In this document: positions 45,334-56,790 of the stretch, one piece after another
Numbering within the stretch: the stretch's first letter is position 1
Layout of the letters: the number at the start of each line of letters is the position of its first letter
Source of the DNA: Amaurobius ferox
Taxonomy: Eukaryota; Arthropoda; Arachnida; Araneae; Amaurobiidae
Assembly: GCA_951213105.1 (NCBI GenBank)
Contig: OX578152.1
Span: 71,680,680-71,744,679, forward strand
Reading direction: 5' to 3'
DNA length: 64,000 bases
Notes under the pieces: model-generated
Seen by the model: only the letters and a program-made list of their open reading frames with translations
Database searches by the model: none
What the model was told of the DNA's origin: nothing
Translations under genes and position numbers: made by a program

Positions 45334-48300
45334 AGTTAGATGAAAGAGGAAACATGCAGCAACATATAACCAAAATTCTGGAGACAGTGGATAAACTTAA
45401 AGCAATCGGGGAGGAGATTAATAATTCGCATGTATCAGCACTATTTCTGTGTTCGCTATCCGCCAGTTACGAAACGCTGATAACGGCGTTGGAAGCGCGA
45501 CCGGAGGATGAATTAACGCCAGAATTTATTAGCAGCAAACTGATTGATGAATATAATAGACGTAGGGATCACCAAGAAATGCCGCAAAACATGGCAAAGG
45601 CTTTTCACGCGAATAAAAAATTCTCTAACACCTACGGCTACAAAAAGGATAACAAATACTGCTCACATTGCAAAATGACGAACCACAACAAATCTGAATG
45701 TTGGCGTCTAAAGAATAAGAGCAACGAGCCCGGCAGATATAAAGATTATAAAAATAAATTCAGACACAACTCATCACAGTTAGTGTATGAGGGAAACGAC
45801 AGACCTGCCGCTAAATCACGAACACAAGAAAGATATTCAGACACTGTAGATAAAGTAGGATCGAAATTTAGAGACTTAGCGCTCATAACGAATCAAACTG
45901 AAGAAGACAGTTGGATCGTTGATAGTGGTTCCTCATCCCACATAACAAATAATAAGAATTTATTCACTAAAATAAATAATGCAAACAAATCTGAAGTTAT
46001 TGTTGCTAACGGTAAAGCCTTAACCGCCTATGGGTCAGGCGAAGTAAAAATAAAAAGTCGAGCCTCGGATGGAGAGATAAGACAAGTAACACTACAGGAA
46101 GTACTATTTGTGCCAGAACTGAAAGCTAATTTATTTTCCGTACGAAAAGCAACACAACGTGGATGCAAAGTAACTTTTACTAAAGACAACTGTCAGTTAA
46201 CTTACAATGATGAAGTATTCTTAGAAGGAAAAATAAAAAATAACCTATATGAGCTAGACCTGCTCACACCACAAAACAAAAATGTTACATATATGGTAAA
46301 TAACTGTAACAACCCCAATTGTGTTACATTATGGCACAGAAGAATGGGTCACAAAAACTTCGGCTCTATAAAGGAAATTAAATCGAAACAGTTAGCCGAA
46401 GGCATAAACATCAACGAATGTAAACATGAACTAAATTGCGAAACTTGTATAAAATCAAAACTCACCGACATGCCATACCCCAAATCTACTCAAAACAGGG
46501 GGACTCATATTCCACAACTTGTGCACAGCGACGTATGCGGACCAATGCAAACTCCCACCATAGGAGGAAAATCATACGTGCTAACATTTATTGATGATTT
46601 CTCCAGGTACACAATGACCTATCTCTTATCAAAAAAGAGTGAAGTTTTGTGTAAACTGAAGGAATACATCGCTTTTACGACAAACAAATTCGGAAAAAAA
46701 CCAGAAATACTGAGAAGCGATAATGGCGGCGAATACGTCAGTAAAGAATACGAGGAATATCTAAGTGACAACGGCATACATCACCAGTTGACCGTGCCAC
46801 ACTGTCCATCCCAAAATGGCGTAGCGGAAAGAAAAAACAGGTCACTAATCGAGATGACACGAGCTATGTTGTCAGAAGTAAATTTAGGCAAAAAATTCTG
46901 GGGAGAGGCTATAAACACTGCCAATTACCTACAAAATAGACTTCCCATAAAGGCCAATTCAAAAACACCGTACGAAATGTGGACTGGTATGAAACCAAAT
47001 CTTCGTCATTTAAGGGTCTTTGGCTGCAAAGCATATTCCTACATCCATAAAAGCAAACGAGGAAAATTAGATGAAAAAGCCCAAGAAGGAATTTTTGTCG
47101 GATACGACGACAGATCAAAGGCTTACAGGATATATACAGAAGGAAAACACATAACACTTGCTAGAACAGTTAAATTCCTCGAAAAATCAATGCAAATTTC
47201 AGAATTAAGCTCAAAGGAATTATTCGAAGGACCAGATAGTGAAGTCGAAATAACTAATGCTCAAACAAAAGAAAAACCTGAAGAGGGTGAGATTGAGTTT
47301 GAGGCACCGTCAGATGATGAACAAATAAATTCTGATAACATAACCGCCAATCAACCTCGCAGATCCGAGAGATCGAACAAGGGAGTACCTCCCGATCGAC
47401 TCATCTACTTAGCGCAACAAGCTAACACCGTCGAACCTAGAGACTATAATGAGGTACTAAAAATTAAGAGCCCACAAGAGAAACAAAATTGGCTAGACGC
47501 TATGGAAGAAGAAATGCAATCTTTGCAAGAAAATAACACATTCACATTGATGGAACCCCCGCATGGAAGAAAAATAGTTGGTTCAAAATGGACATATAAA
47601 ATTAAACACGACTCTCAGGGAAAAATAGCTAAATACAAAGCTAGACTGGTAGCAAAAGGATTTTCACAAAAATACGGTGAAGATTATTACGAAACTTTCG
47701 CACCAGTGGTCTCACACAGCACAATTAGAGCATTCCTGGCAGGAGCAGCATTTAGAAAACATAACGTACAACACATTGATATCAAAACTGCTTTCTTACA
47801 CGGGGATCTAGACGAAACAGTTTACATACAACAGCCAGATGGCTACATCTCCCCTGGTAACGAAAACAAAGTATGGAAATTAAATAAAGCTATATATGGG
47901 TTGAAACAGGCCGCAAGAGCCTGGCATCTAAAAATAGGTGACTCTCTAAAACAATTAAAATTCGTGCAGAGTACTACTGATCCATGTCTATTCAAAAAGG
48001 GAAAAGGAAGAGAAACTGTCTATGTGATCGTATATGTGGATGATATTCTAATATCAGGATCAGAAGAACAAATTGACAAAACAACGAAAGAATTGGGCAG
48101 GCAATATGAATTAAAAAATTTGGGTGAAGTTAATTATTACCTTGGAATTAGCATAAGAAAAAACCATGATGGAGATTATCTATTAAATCAAAAAAATAAG
48201 ATTGAAGAAATTGTAAATACATTTAATTTGCAAGATTCAAAGCCCTATAGTACACCAATGGAAACTGGATATTTGAGAAATGAAACAGAAGAAAACCTGC

Positions 48301-48974
48301 TTCCTAATAACACCAAATATCGCCAAGCTATTGGAGCTCTTCTATATATTGCCACGGTCACAAGACCAGACATCACAGCCGCAACAAACATTTTAAGTCG
48401 GAGAAATGAGAAACCACGTCAAATGGATTGGAACGCAGTAAAGCGTCTAATAAGTTATCTAAATCATACAAAGGATCTAAATTTGGTAATAAAATCAACG
48501 ACAAAACCAATTCTTACAACATACGCTGATGCCGACTGGGCAAGCGATAAAACGGATCGGAAATCCACGAGTGGTAATCTTTTCTTAATTGATGATTCTC
48601 CTATACACTGGTTAAGCAAAAAACAATCATGTGTTGCGCTTTCCTCAGCAGAGGCGGAATATATATCCGCTGCTAACGCAGTTCAAGAAGTACTGTGGTT
48701 AATCAACCTACTCAAAGATCTCGATATGCTTCAACAGCTCCCGATTACTATTTTCGAAGATAACCAGTCATGTATAAAAATGATTGAATCACCGAAGTAC
48801 ATGTCAAGAACCAAACATATTGACATCAGATTCCACGCCATAAGAGATTTTCAGGAATCGGGTGTAATCCAGTTGAGTTATCTTCCAACTAAGCTAATGA
48901 CAGCGGACATGATGACAAAACCGCTGCCAAAGCCTGAATTTTTGAAGCACAGATCCAAACTGCTACAGCCGTGA
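45198..48974 (+). CDS. copia gag C-terminus and pol (protease, integrase, RT, RNase H)
   Basis: 1258 codons uninterrupted. The first ATG (45198) is probably not a real start, because gag homology begins near residue 13 (TTARDTWNALRAIHE). Gag zinc knuckle CSHCKMTNHNKSEC at residues 155-168. Aspartic protease WIVDSGSSSH with Asp242. Integrase HHCC region (LWHRRMGH ... CETC) near 380-420. Integrase core Asp445, Asp508 and Glu544 (D-x35-E), with NGVAERKN around the last. RT with Asp861 (HIDIKTAFLHG) and YVDD at 946-949. RNase H with YADADWAS (Asp1111), SSAEAEY (Glu1152) and EDNQS (Asp1188). All catalytic residues I can check are present. Neighbouring polypurine tract and LTRs are intact. It would produce virus-like-particle and cDNA-integration proteins if gag were read. 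Confidence 0.95.
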   Translation: MYRRFPNRSRQNFTTARDTWNALRAIHERTNLSSKLYLLRKLYSIKLDERGNMQQHITKILETVDKLKAIGEEINNSHVSALFLCSLSASYETLITALEARPEDELTPEFISSKLIDEYNRRRDHQEMPQNMAKAFHANKKFSNTYGYKKDNKYCSHCKMTNHNKSECWRLKNKSNEPGRYKDYKNKFRHNSSQLVYEGNDRPAAKSRTQERYSDTVDKVGSKFRDLALITNQTEEDSWIVDSGSSSHITNNKNLFTKINNANKSEVIVANGKALTAYGSGEVKIKSRASDGEIRQVTLQEVLFVPELKANLFSVRKATQRGCKVTFTKDNCQLTYNDEVFLEGKIKNNLYELDLLTPQNKNVTYMVNNCNNPNCVTLWHRRMGHKNFGSIKEIKSKQLAEGININECKHELNCETCIKSKLTDMPYPKSTQNRGTHIPQLVHSDVCGPMQTPTIGGKSYVLTFIDDFSRYTMTYLLSKKSEVLCKLKEYIAFTTNKFGKKPEILRSDNGGEYVSKEYEEYLSDNGIHHQLTVPHCPSQNGVAERKNRSLIEMTRAMLSEVNLGKKFWGEAINTANYLQNRLPIKANSKTPYEMWTGMKPNLRHLRVFGCKAYSYIHKSKRGKLDEKAQEGIFVGYDDRSKAYRIYTEGKHITLARTVKFLEKSMQISELSSKELFEGPDSEVEITNAQTKEKPEEGEIEFEAPSDDEQINSDNITANQPRRSERSNKGVPPDRLIYLAQQANTVEPRDYNEVLKIKSPQEKQNWLDAMEEEMQSLQENNTFTLMEPPHGRKIVGSKWTYKIKHDSQGKIAKYKARLVAKGFSQKYGEDYYETFAPVVSHSTIRAFLAGAAFRKHNVQHIDIKTAFLHGDLDETVYIQQPDGYISPGNENKVWKLNKAIYGLKQAARAWHLKIGDSLKQLKFVQSTTDPCLFKKGKGRETVYVIVYVDDILISGSEEQIDKTTKELGRQYELKNLGEVNYYLGISIRKNHDGDYLLNQKNKIEEIVNTFNLQDSKPYSTPMETGYLRNETEENLLPNNTKYRQAIGALLYIATVTRPDITAATNILSRRNEKPRQMDWNAVKRLISYLNHTKDLNLVIKSTTKPILTTYADADWASDKTDRKSTSGNLFLIDDSPIHWLSKKQSCVALSSAEAEYISAANAVQEVLWLINLLKDLDMLQQLPITIFEDNQSCIKMIESPKYMSRTKHIDIRFHAIRDFQESGVIQLSYLPTKLMTADMMTKPLPKPEFLKHRSKLLQP

Positions 48975-48992
48975 TATGCAGCTCCAGAGATC

Positions 48993-49000
48993 AAGGGGGA
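48993..49000 (+). promoter_or_regulatory. polypurine tract
   Basis: AAGGGGGA lies two bases from the 3' LTR, after the pol stop at 48974. This is the expected position and composition for the plus-strand primer of a copia element. Confidence 0.85.
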
Positions 49001-49001
49001 C

Positions 49002-49492
49002 TGTTAGAAATAAATGATCTCTCCTCGCTACGGAAGACAGACAAATCCAAAAACACTGACTCTCGCCTTTCCGCCAGAAAAGGAATGTGTTTACATCGTG
49101 TGATCTGCGCGCGCATCATAAGACACTACCGGTACACTTACGAACTGAAGTTCTGTTCTGTGTTGTTGATGTTTCGAATGATGTCGGAGCAAAATGCTTG
49201 TTTCTTTTCTATGTAATTTTAAATGCAGAATCTAATTAAATAATATTTTTCTTTCAATCAAGCGCAATTATTCCTGACATCAAGATGGTAACCAAACACA
49301 ATAAAATGATATTTCTTTTAAGACTTTAGGGGAAAAGAAGTCAAATTGCCCTACGCCCTTCACACAGAAAGGTAAGCATTTTACCTTATTATAATTATGC
49401 TGTTGATAAAGTAAAATGATAATAACATATTTTCTCATTGGTGAGCCAGAGTGCCATTACCTCTGCACAACCGAGCTCCTATATTTTTATCA
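49002..49492 (+). repeat. 3' LTR of the copia element
   Basis: 491 bp, differing from the 5' LTR only at 49156 as far as I can read. AATAAA at 49300-49305 could serve as the polyadenylation signal. The TCCTG target duplication follows at 49493-49497, after which the interrupted GC-rich target continues (AAGGGGGTTTCGTAAGCGGA). Confidence 0.97.
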
Positions 49493-49497
49493 TCCTG

Positions 49498-50696
49498 AAG
49501 GGGGTTTCGTAAGCGGAGCGAACTGGGGGCAGAATCCTCTAGTAGCACAAAAATATATTAATATTACTTTTATTCGAAGTCTTTTGCTTCATGGTTTTTG
49601 CAAGATTTTTTATATCGGGTTTATATGTTGTATATGCATATTACCGAATCTTTCTATGTCTACCTACGTCTAATAATAGAAGGAATAATTTTTACTTTCT
49701 CATACGTAGAATTGAGAAAGTAACGTTTTCACGAAAATTTTCGATTTCGAAATTTTGATGGCAATATATGTTTTAAGATCTCCTGAACACGTTTTGGCTA
49801 CTTTTGGAGTAATGTCCGCCTGCCTGTATGATGTCTGCGGTCGATTCCTTGTGTGCATTATAGCACCCACAAGTATTAATGGACTTTCACGAAATTTAAT
49901 ATCCGGCTTTGCTCTATCCAAAATCTAGAAATAGATAACTTTTTTTGAACTCGAACGAAAACTTTAAATTTTATTCGAAATTTTATATTTAGTTACATGC
50001 CGACATAGGACAAAATTTGTCATATTCATGCATAAAAGGGTTTATTTATGGCTCAATGATCGAGAAACTTTATAGTTTCAATCAATGTGGTGAAAAATAG
50101 CGGCGATACAAATTTTTTGTTCGTGATGTTATTTGTCCCCTCGTGGGGGGGGGGGGAGGGGCAAGTTACCCTCCTGGGGAGGAGTACATTGTCAAGTATG
50201 GTATCAAGCGAAATATTAAGCCCTTAATTGAATAATCAAGCCCTTAGAATAATCAAGCTCTTTGAAATGAAGCGTAACACGCTATAGTTGTAATTATTTG
50301 GACGCACTATACCGATTTTCAGACGTGTGCTTGTAAAATTTGAAAAAAATAAATGAATGAATTCTGGTATGAGAAATTCTATTTGAGTCACACTCCAGTT
50401 AATTTATTTCACTTTTTTCCTCATGACTTTATGAAATTCTATTCTTCGGCGTGTCGTCGAAAATCTATTGACGCGCCAGTTCTGACACGTGTTCCGCATA
50501 TTTGCCCTCCCTGAGATAGAATGTTTTGTAAGTAGAATGCTTGGAATATGGATTTATCGAAATTCAAAATTTGCATATTTTCTATTATTTCTTCTGAAGA
50601 ACAATAGTTCTCGAAATAATGTTAGTGACTTTTAGGAAAATGCTTAGGAAAAATAAGAATTTGAAATACCTCATGATTGCAAATTATATTAAAAAA
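49498..50696. other. flank with a further hairpin-ended repeat, no gene
   Basis: At about 49694 ACTTTCTCATACGTAGAATTGAGAAAGT forms a 9-bp-arm hairpin (ACTTTCTCA / TGAGAAAGT) analogous to the left ends of families A and B. It is followed by AACGTTTTCACGAAAATTTTCG, ATCTCCTGAACACG and a GTCTGCGG region up to about 49925. This may be a third family (C) with the same architecture, and 61360-61520 shows a related middle (GAGACCTCCTGAACCC). Its right end is not identified. A G tract GGGGGGGGGGAGGGG lies near 50147-50161. The remainder to 50696 shows nothing. Confidence 0.45.
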
Positions 50697-51767
50697 TCTG
50701 GTATGGGCAGCACATGACTTTTCTTACACAATACAATGACTAATTTTTTCAAGTACAAGATTCGGCATTGAATGAACATAATGTAAATTGAAATTTAGAG
50801 TTTTTTACAATTTATGGGTTAAAATAGAATGATTTCTTTATACTCATGATCAAAATCCTCCCGTTCAAACTCATTCATAGAAATACAATTAACGTTTAAC
50901 GAATTTCTTATTAAATAAATGACTATTGGCGAATCTTAGTCGTAACAATTTAGAACTGTTACAAAAATGTATCTTCTTTCATTAATAGTACGAAATAATC
51001 CATGAGTATGATGCTAACAAATTTGTTTCATAATTTTGCACATAAAACAAATGAAATATTTGATAATAAGGAGAAATTCACACGCAAGAAGAAGTTAACA
51101 AAATAAAGCAACATACAGTTGTTTTGAGGATACATTAGATCATCTTCTTTAGTGCAAAATAAGTGAAGCAAAGAATCTTTCACAGAAGAATGGAATCCTC
51201 AAAAGCAGCTTAATGCTGCTTTATTTTATTAACTTGAGCTTAATTATGTCATTTTAGTTTTTCCTTATCCCTTGCACTAAGTACTTTTACTTATTACTCA
51301 AAGTATTTGACAATTTTTGCAGTTAAATTTTAAATTTTATAATTTTTTGGAAAAATTTGCAATATTCAAAGTACGGGTCATGCTAGCGTTCTGAATCGCA
51401 CACTATCTTGAGAACTGTTTGTGCTAGTTTTTTAATTGCTGTCCAATTCTAAGTGCTATTGAATCCCCAGGTAAGACTCCTGCGTGGTCTTTGACCTCCC
51501 GTGTTGAAATCGGCCTTCAATATACCAGAATAAACCGGCGTTCAATATAGTTGAATCCCTGTTAGTCATACTAGGATCACTTTGAGACCACCGACACAAT
51601 TGTCAAAAATCTGCAGCAGACACACACACAGATGTCACGCTAAAAATAGATTTCTCGTGTTCGAGAGGTCCTACATAAAACGTGTAGATTTGTTAAGAAC
51701 TCGAGTTGCGATTTTTGACACGATTCCAATACTTTTCCTATACATTACCACGTATGGTAGGGAAAGT
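50697..51767 (-). mobile_element. family-B-like ATIR element (B6), inverted and chimeric
   Basis: The right-end structure is seen inverted at 50697-50723 (TCTGGTATGGGCAGCACATG then ACTTTTC). The left-end structure is seen inverted at 51590-51767: CACACACACAGATGTCACGC, AACGTGTAGAT, GTTAAGAACTCGAGTTGCG, ATACTTTTCCTATACATTAC and a final GGGAAAGT. The interior is unlike B1 and B2 and includes an AAATGACTATTGGCG motif known from family A and a ACTCCTGCGTGGTCTTTGAC stretch, so it may be a recombinant or contain another insertion. Confidence 0.6.
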
Positions 51768-52235
51768 TAAAAAGGGACTAGTTTGACAAGCACATTGTAT
51801 ATTTTCTGGATTCACATTTATTTTTCTTCCTATATATTCCGTAATGTATTCGGTTTTATCGCATAAAATAACACACAAAATGAATACGTATTTGAAATTA
51901 TATCCTATTTCCCGTTTAAATTTGTTTTCTTTCGGCAGTTTAGCGAATTTTAAAAAGTCGCCATTTCCTCAAAATTCCACAAACTTACATTTATCGAAAG
52001 CGGTTCATTAAAGAGCAGTGGATTTAATATTATTGAGTCGTTAAAAATTACGCGCGAAACAAGTATTTAATGCATACATTTAAAGGACTTCGAAAGGTTC
52101 TGTACAATACCGACAATGTCAATTTACTTAAGTTCCATGTACTTTTTCTCGGAATATACTGAGGATACAGGTTTAATTTTCGCTTAAAATTAATGGATAT
52201 TTATTTGAATATTGAAGTGAGTATTTAGGATAACA
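51768..52235. other. AT-rich DNA, nothing recognised
   Basis: No gene or clear repeat partner. AAAAAGTCGCCATTTCC at about 51953 recalls the GTCGCCA motifs within family A, which may indicate a small relic. Confidence 0.4.
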
Positions 52236-54000
52236 CTAGCAGCATACCCGTTCTTCGGACGGAGTATATTATATAAGAAAACTTAATTCAAAATCATGTG
52301 CAAATTCCTATAGTATACTAAATGACATTGTCAATCAAAATATTCTATTAAAATATTTAATTTAATGCTCCTCAAAAGAAGTTTAAAAATATCTGTTCTC
52401 GCTATACAAAATTACCTTCACAGGCAGATCTGAAGAATAAAACATCCTGGTCTCGTTTGTAAACAAGTTTATAAAAAATATAAAATTGAATCAATAGACA
52501 AAATAAAAGAGTTGAAAAAGTCTGGGACCCGTACTACATATATTCCCGAAAATTAGAAGATATACCCGTGTATTAGTAGGCGATTACACGTACTACAACA
52601 TATGAGCTTCTAAAATCTTTCCCAAAACACATGACGTATAATAAATCGAAAATGCTAACAGTCCCCGCAATTTTTAAACCAGGAGGTCGTAATTAATTCC
52701 AATATATGAAAATATATATATATAATGATATGCTAATATACTTGTGCTAATTATATTCTCGTAGATTAGAAAATATACCCGTGCATTTGTAGAAAACTGC
52801 CCTTAAAAAACGTAAAATACATGAGTTTCAACAATTTTTGCTTGCATAAAGCTATCGCCATGAAAGGTTTAATTGTTCGTTTTTAATTAAAATATCGACA
52901 ACCCCTGGTCTTAGAAACTCGAAACATGGACTAAATTTTAAGTGAGGCTATTTCACGTCTATCCACAAAATATCATTAAATTCGGTTTAGCCGTTCTACC
53001 GTGACGATGAGACAAACATAAATAGAAACAGAAAGACAGACAGATTTTAATATTATTTATACAGACTAGCAGCATATCCGCTCTTCGTAGGGAGTATATA
53101 TATAAAGAAACTTAAAATTCACAATGATATGAAAATTACTATAGTATACTAAATGACATTTTTGATCAAAATATTCTGTTAATTTATTTAATCTAATACT
53201 CCTAAATAGAAGTTTAAGAATCTCTGTTCTCGTTATACAAATTTGTCCTCATGAACATATCTGAAGAATAAAACCTCCTGACCCCTTTTGTAAGCAAATT
53301 CACAAGATATATGAAATTGAATCAATGTATGCAAAATAAAAACGTTAAAATTATATGGAACACGTACTACTTATATACGCCAATGTCAGAAGATATAACC
53401 TGTGTTAGTAGATTACATGCATAAATTGAAAATATCAATAAACCCACAATCTTTAAATCTGAAGGCATTATTGATTCCAATATATGCCAAAATGAAAGTG
53501 CTAAAATTATATGGGAAAATATATCCGTACAATTTATAATGTCGTAGATTAGAAGATATGTCCGGGTGTGAGTAGAATATTATCCGTATTACAATATGAG
53601 TCTCAAAAACCTTTGCCAGAATAAAACAGATGACGCAATAAATTGAAAATATCAATAATCCCCCTAATTTTTACACCAGAAGGCCATAATTGATTTATGC
53701 CAATATATATCAAAATATATGCCAATATACCTGGACTACTTATATTCTAGTAGAAGATATACCTATACATTTGTAGAAGATTACTTGTACAACATACAAT
53801 ATATGAGTTTAAACAATTTTTGACGTAATAATAAAATGGCATAATAACTTGAAAATATCAATAATCCCTGAATCCATAAATAATCCCCGAAAATATCAAT
53901 AATAATAATGTTTAAACCTGAAGACTGTAATTGATATCATCCAGACGAAAATGCAATGGCAATGAAATTTATTTTATATACATATCTTCATTATTCAAAT
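52236..54000 (+). repeat. degenerate tandem array, AT-rich
   Basis: CTAGCAGCATA-CCG-TCTTCG starts units at about 52236 and 53066 (period about 830 bp). Within these, shorter units of about 200-220 bp recur with landmarks GAAAATATCAATAATCCCC, AATTTTTAAACC-like, GGAGG/GAAGG, AATTGATTCCAATATATG and TAGAAGATATACCCG (52650, 53430, 53645 and 53890). A third partial unit recurs at about 54640-54760 (GAATAAAACATCCTGATCCC). No coding capacity. Confidence 0.65.
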
Positions 54001-54192
54001 TGGAAAAGATTTAATAAAAATCGTATGCCGCATAAATACATTGGGTTTAGATCCGTTGCTAAGGGACATGATATCATTTTTTTCAAATAAATTGGTGGAA
54101 AAAATTTCGTCTGAATAATGCTACTTCTATGGAAGGTTTGTCGATATTTTCATCAATTTAGCAATATTTAAAAAAAATTGCCAAATTTATCG

Positions 54193-54234
54193 CCAAGTGG
54201 GACTATAGAACTCAATGTAACTGGAACTTGACCT

Positions 54235-54275
<41 letters not shown>

Positions 54276-54292
54276 CTGACAGTCCCACTTGG
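54193..54292. repeat. perfect 12-bp inverted repeat around (TA)17
   Basis: CCAAGTGGGACT at 54193-54204 and AGTCCCACTTGG at 54281-54292 are exact reverse complements. The 76 bp between contain a (TA)n run at 54239-54272. The whole can extrude as a large cruciform. It may be an element terminus pair, since the surrounding TTTGTCGA, CAATTT and AAAAATTGCCAA motifs recur at about 54555-54605. Confidence 0.8.
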
Positions 54293-56225
54293 AAACAAAT
54301 TGACGAAACATCATCACAATACTGTGTCCTAACAAAACACAATGAATTTCATTTATTAAGCTCAATTTTATCAATTTCATGATAATTTTATGAATTTGCA
54401 AACATATTTATGAATTTGGTAACATATTAAGTTCGCTAAATGTGTTACTAAGTAGGACGGCTGGACTGACAGACAAATGAGATCGAAACATCATGTCAGT
54501 ATTCTCTTCTAAAAAAACAAATTTAATTTCAATGATTTGCGTCGTTATTATCAGTTTGTCGACATTTCCGTCAATTTGGCAACGTTTAAGAAAAATTGCC
54601 AAGTTAGCGATATCCCGCTAAATTCGTAACTCCGAATGTGCAGAAGAATAAAACATCCTGATCCCGTTTGTATATACTAACCGAAAACACTAACATTGTA
54701 TTAGAAGATATACCCGTTCTACCCCTTTTCTGTTTTAACAATCTGCTAAATGAGTTTATTGGCTAAACACAATATATGAGTTTATTAGCTAAACACAATA
54801 TATGAGCTTGAAAACTCTTTGCCAAAATAAATGAAAGTAATGTATACGCAATCTGTAATTAATATAATTAAAAGAAATATAAAATCGTTCATTTATAAGA
54901 TATATTTTTATGTCCATTTATTTATTATTCAAATCGAAAAAATAAAAATAAAAATTAACAAACACATTTAGTTTAATTGTAAAACGTTAGTCACTGCATA
55001 CATATATATGAAATGGTCTCTCTAGTATAATCTATGCTTATGGAGCATTTTGTGAAAGTTTCACTTACCAGGTTAGGGTAATAAACACATTGGTAATATG
55101 GTGCATGTTGTATACAATTGTAATATTTGGAATCATGTTCGAACTAAGTATTTTCCTGTAAATTATCATAAGATGTAGTTGTTTGAAGCGAAGCTCGTGA
55201 AGGGGTGATTATTATTATTAGTTCTTCATTATCTAAAGAATTTGACGTTTAACTTGATATTGTAATTCTGCTAATCTTTTTTATATATGTTGTGTATTTT
55301 AAGAGGCGATTTTAATTTTGAGATGTTTTTAAGTGATGCTTTGTATTTTTACTGAGTGACAAGTGGTTTAAATCATTTTTTGCTAAATGTGCATGTTTTG
55401 TTTGCTTAACTTTTATGCTGATACTGTTGATGCTTTTACGTTGAGTATTTTACTCAATATTTTGTAAGTCTTATTATAGTGTTGTGTAATACTTTCGAGT
55501 ATATTTGTATTTGTATTCTTTTGTTGTCGTCGTACTTTCAGCGGAGGGTGACTCTGCGGTTCGAGGTATGGTAGTTGAAGGTTTTTTTTTATATTGGTTG
55601 TTTTTCTTTTGGCCTGTCCGACGACATGTGGGTACGGTGTGGTGTCACCGAGGTGGCTGGAGGGTATTCGGGCTAGGGGTGTGACACCGGGACTCTATGT
55701 GGCAGTTTTGGCCGTTTGCCGTCTGAGTGGTAGTTTGTGATGGGATGATCGGTCTTGCTATCGCGACTGCTTGATTCTTAACGTTTGCCTTCAGGTCGGT
55801 CGGTGTTTGAATTTGATTACGAAGTTAGAGTAGGTTATTGGAAAAGGTGCAAAACGCCCATTTTGAGAAAATTATGTTTAAAGCTTCTTGATTCCGAACC
55901 CGAACGTAGTTTTTAAAAAAATATTTTTCAAACTTCTAATAGGAGTTGCAGCAAATATAAAGAATGAAAAGGAACGGACTAACCAAACGGACTACCCAAA
56001 TCTGTCAATATCGATTTTTTTAAAATTTTGGGTTCCAACGTGCTTTATAATTTTTTGTTTCCGATTTCAATTATTTTCGCAATGAGAAAAGCCTGTTTCA
56101 TTTCGACAAATTATATCAAAATGTAATCGATACCAGGGGAATCTGCAAGTGAGATAACTTTCAAATTTTGAGAATTTCTCTCGAATATTCTTTTAATTAC
56201 AGTTTAAAACGTAGCCAGCTCCTCG
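54293..56225. other. no gene; includes a G-rich stretch at 55540-55800
   Basis: Mostly AT-rich and featureless. From about 55535 to 55800 composition changes sharply on the plus strand to G and T rich (GCGGAGGGTGACTCTGCGGT, GTGGCTGGAGGGTATTCGGG). Stops occur in all frames. It could be the 5' or 3' untranslated part of a retroelement or a non-coding exon. I cannot decide. Confidence 0.4.
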
Positions 56226-56239
56226 AAATTCAATAAGAC

Positions 56240-56790
56240 CTGAATATCACAAGAATAGTTCACCCTAGAGTAGCAATAATTAGATGTAAGAACATCGTGC
56301 TCCAGAAATACGATGCTTATGGTCCTGGCAGTGTGATGCAATGGACTGACTTTTCATTGAAAGACATCACCGACATTCATGCTTTATAAAACGGCACAAA
56401 AAATATCTGGACGAAGTCCTTGACTTCTATATCAGACTTTAGCTAGCTTCAATTGGTCCTGATGTTTGTTTAATAGATGACTCGAAAGTCCAACTAGAGT
56501 GAACTTAGTGGAGAAATACATTTAGAGCAAAGGTATTAAATGTGGTGCGTTTCCAACATATTGCCCGGATCTTAATCCTATCAAAAATATTTGGGATGAC
56601 TCAGGGAAAGCTGTCGGTACCCCTAGACCATCTCCCTACCTTCTAATAACTGCAAACTACAGGAATGGCAATTATTACCCACTGTTACCCATAATCAGTG
56701 CGAATTAATCGTGGATGTCAAGCTTGTATCGAAATATTCTATATTAACCATCATTTGGACTCTCAATGCAACATTCAGTTGCAGCAATTT
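56240..56790 (+). pseudogene. decayed Tc1-like transposase, second lineage
   Basis: Pieces in several frames reconstruct the order of a Tc1 core: a GSVMQWTDFSLKDITDIHAL stretch (compare GGVMVWAGIS in the family), DEVLD-like, IGPDVCLIDDS around the second catalytic Asp, and YCPDLNPIKNIWDD at 56559-56600. In the last motif the family's catalytic Glu (NPIE) is Lys. No terminal repeats are recognised. Stops and frameshifts are everywhere. It is dead and old. Confidence 0.7.

Larger units (their letters stand above)
44220..49497 (+). mobile_element. Ty1/copia LTR retrotransposon with 5-bp target duplications
   Basis: The element is complete: 5' LTR 44225-44715, primer-binding site 44716-44729, coding region 45010-48974, polypurine tract 48993-49000 and 3' LTR 49002-49492. 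TCCTG flanks it on both sides (44220-44224 and 49493-49497). LTRs start TGTTAG and end ATCA. Domain order gag, protease, integrase, RT, RNase H is that of copia, not gypsy. LTRs differ at one base of 491 (C at 44379, T at 49156), so insertion is recent on an evolutionary scale. A frame break in gag makes autonomous activity unlikely. Confidence 0.97.
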
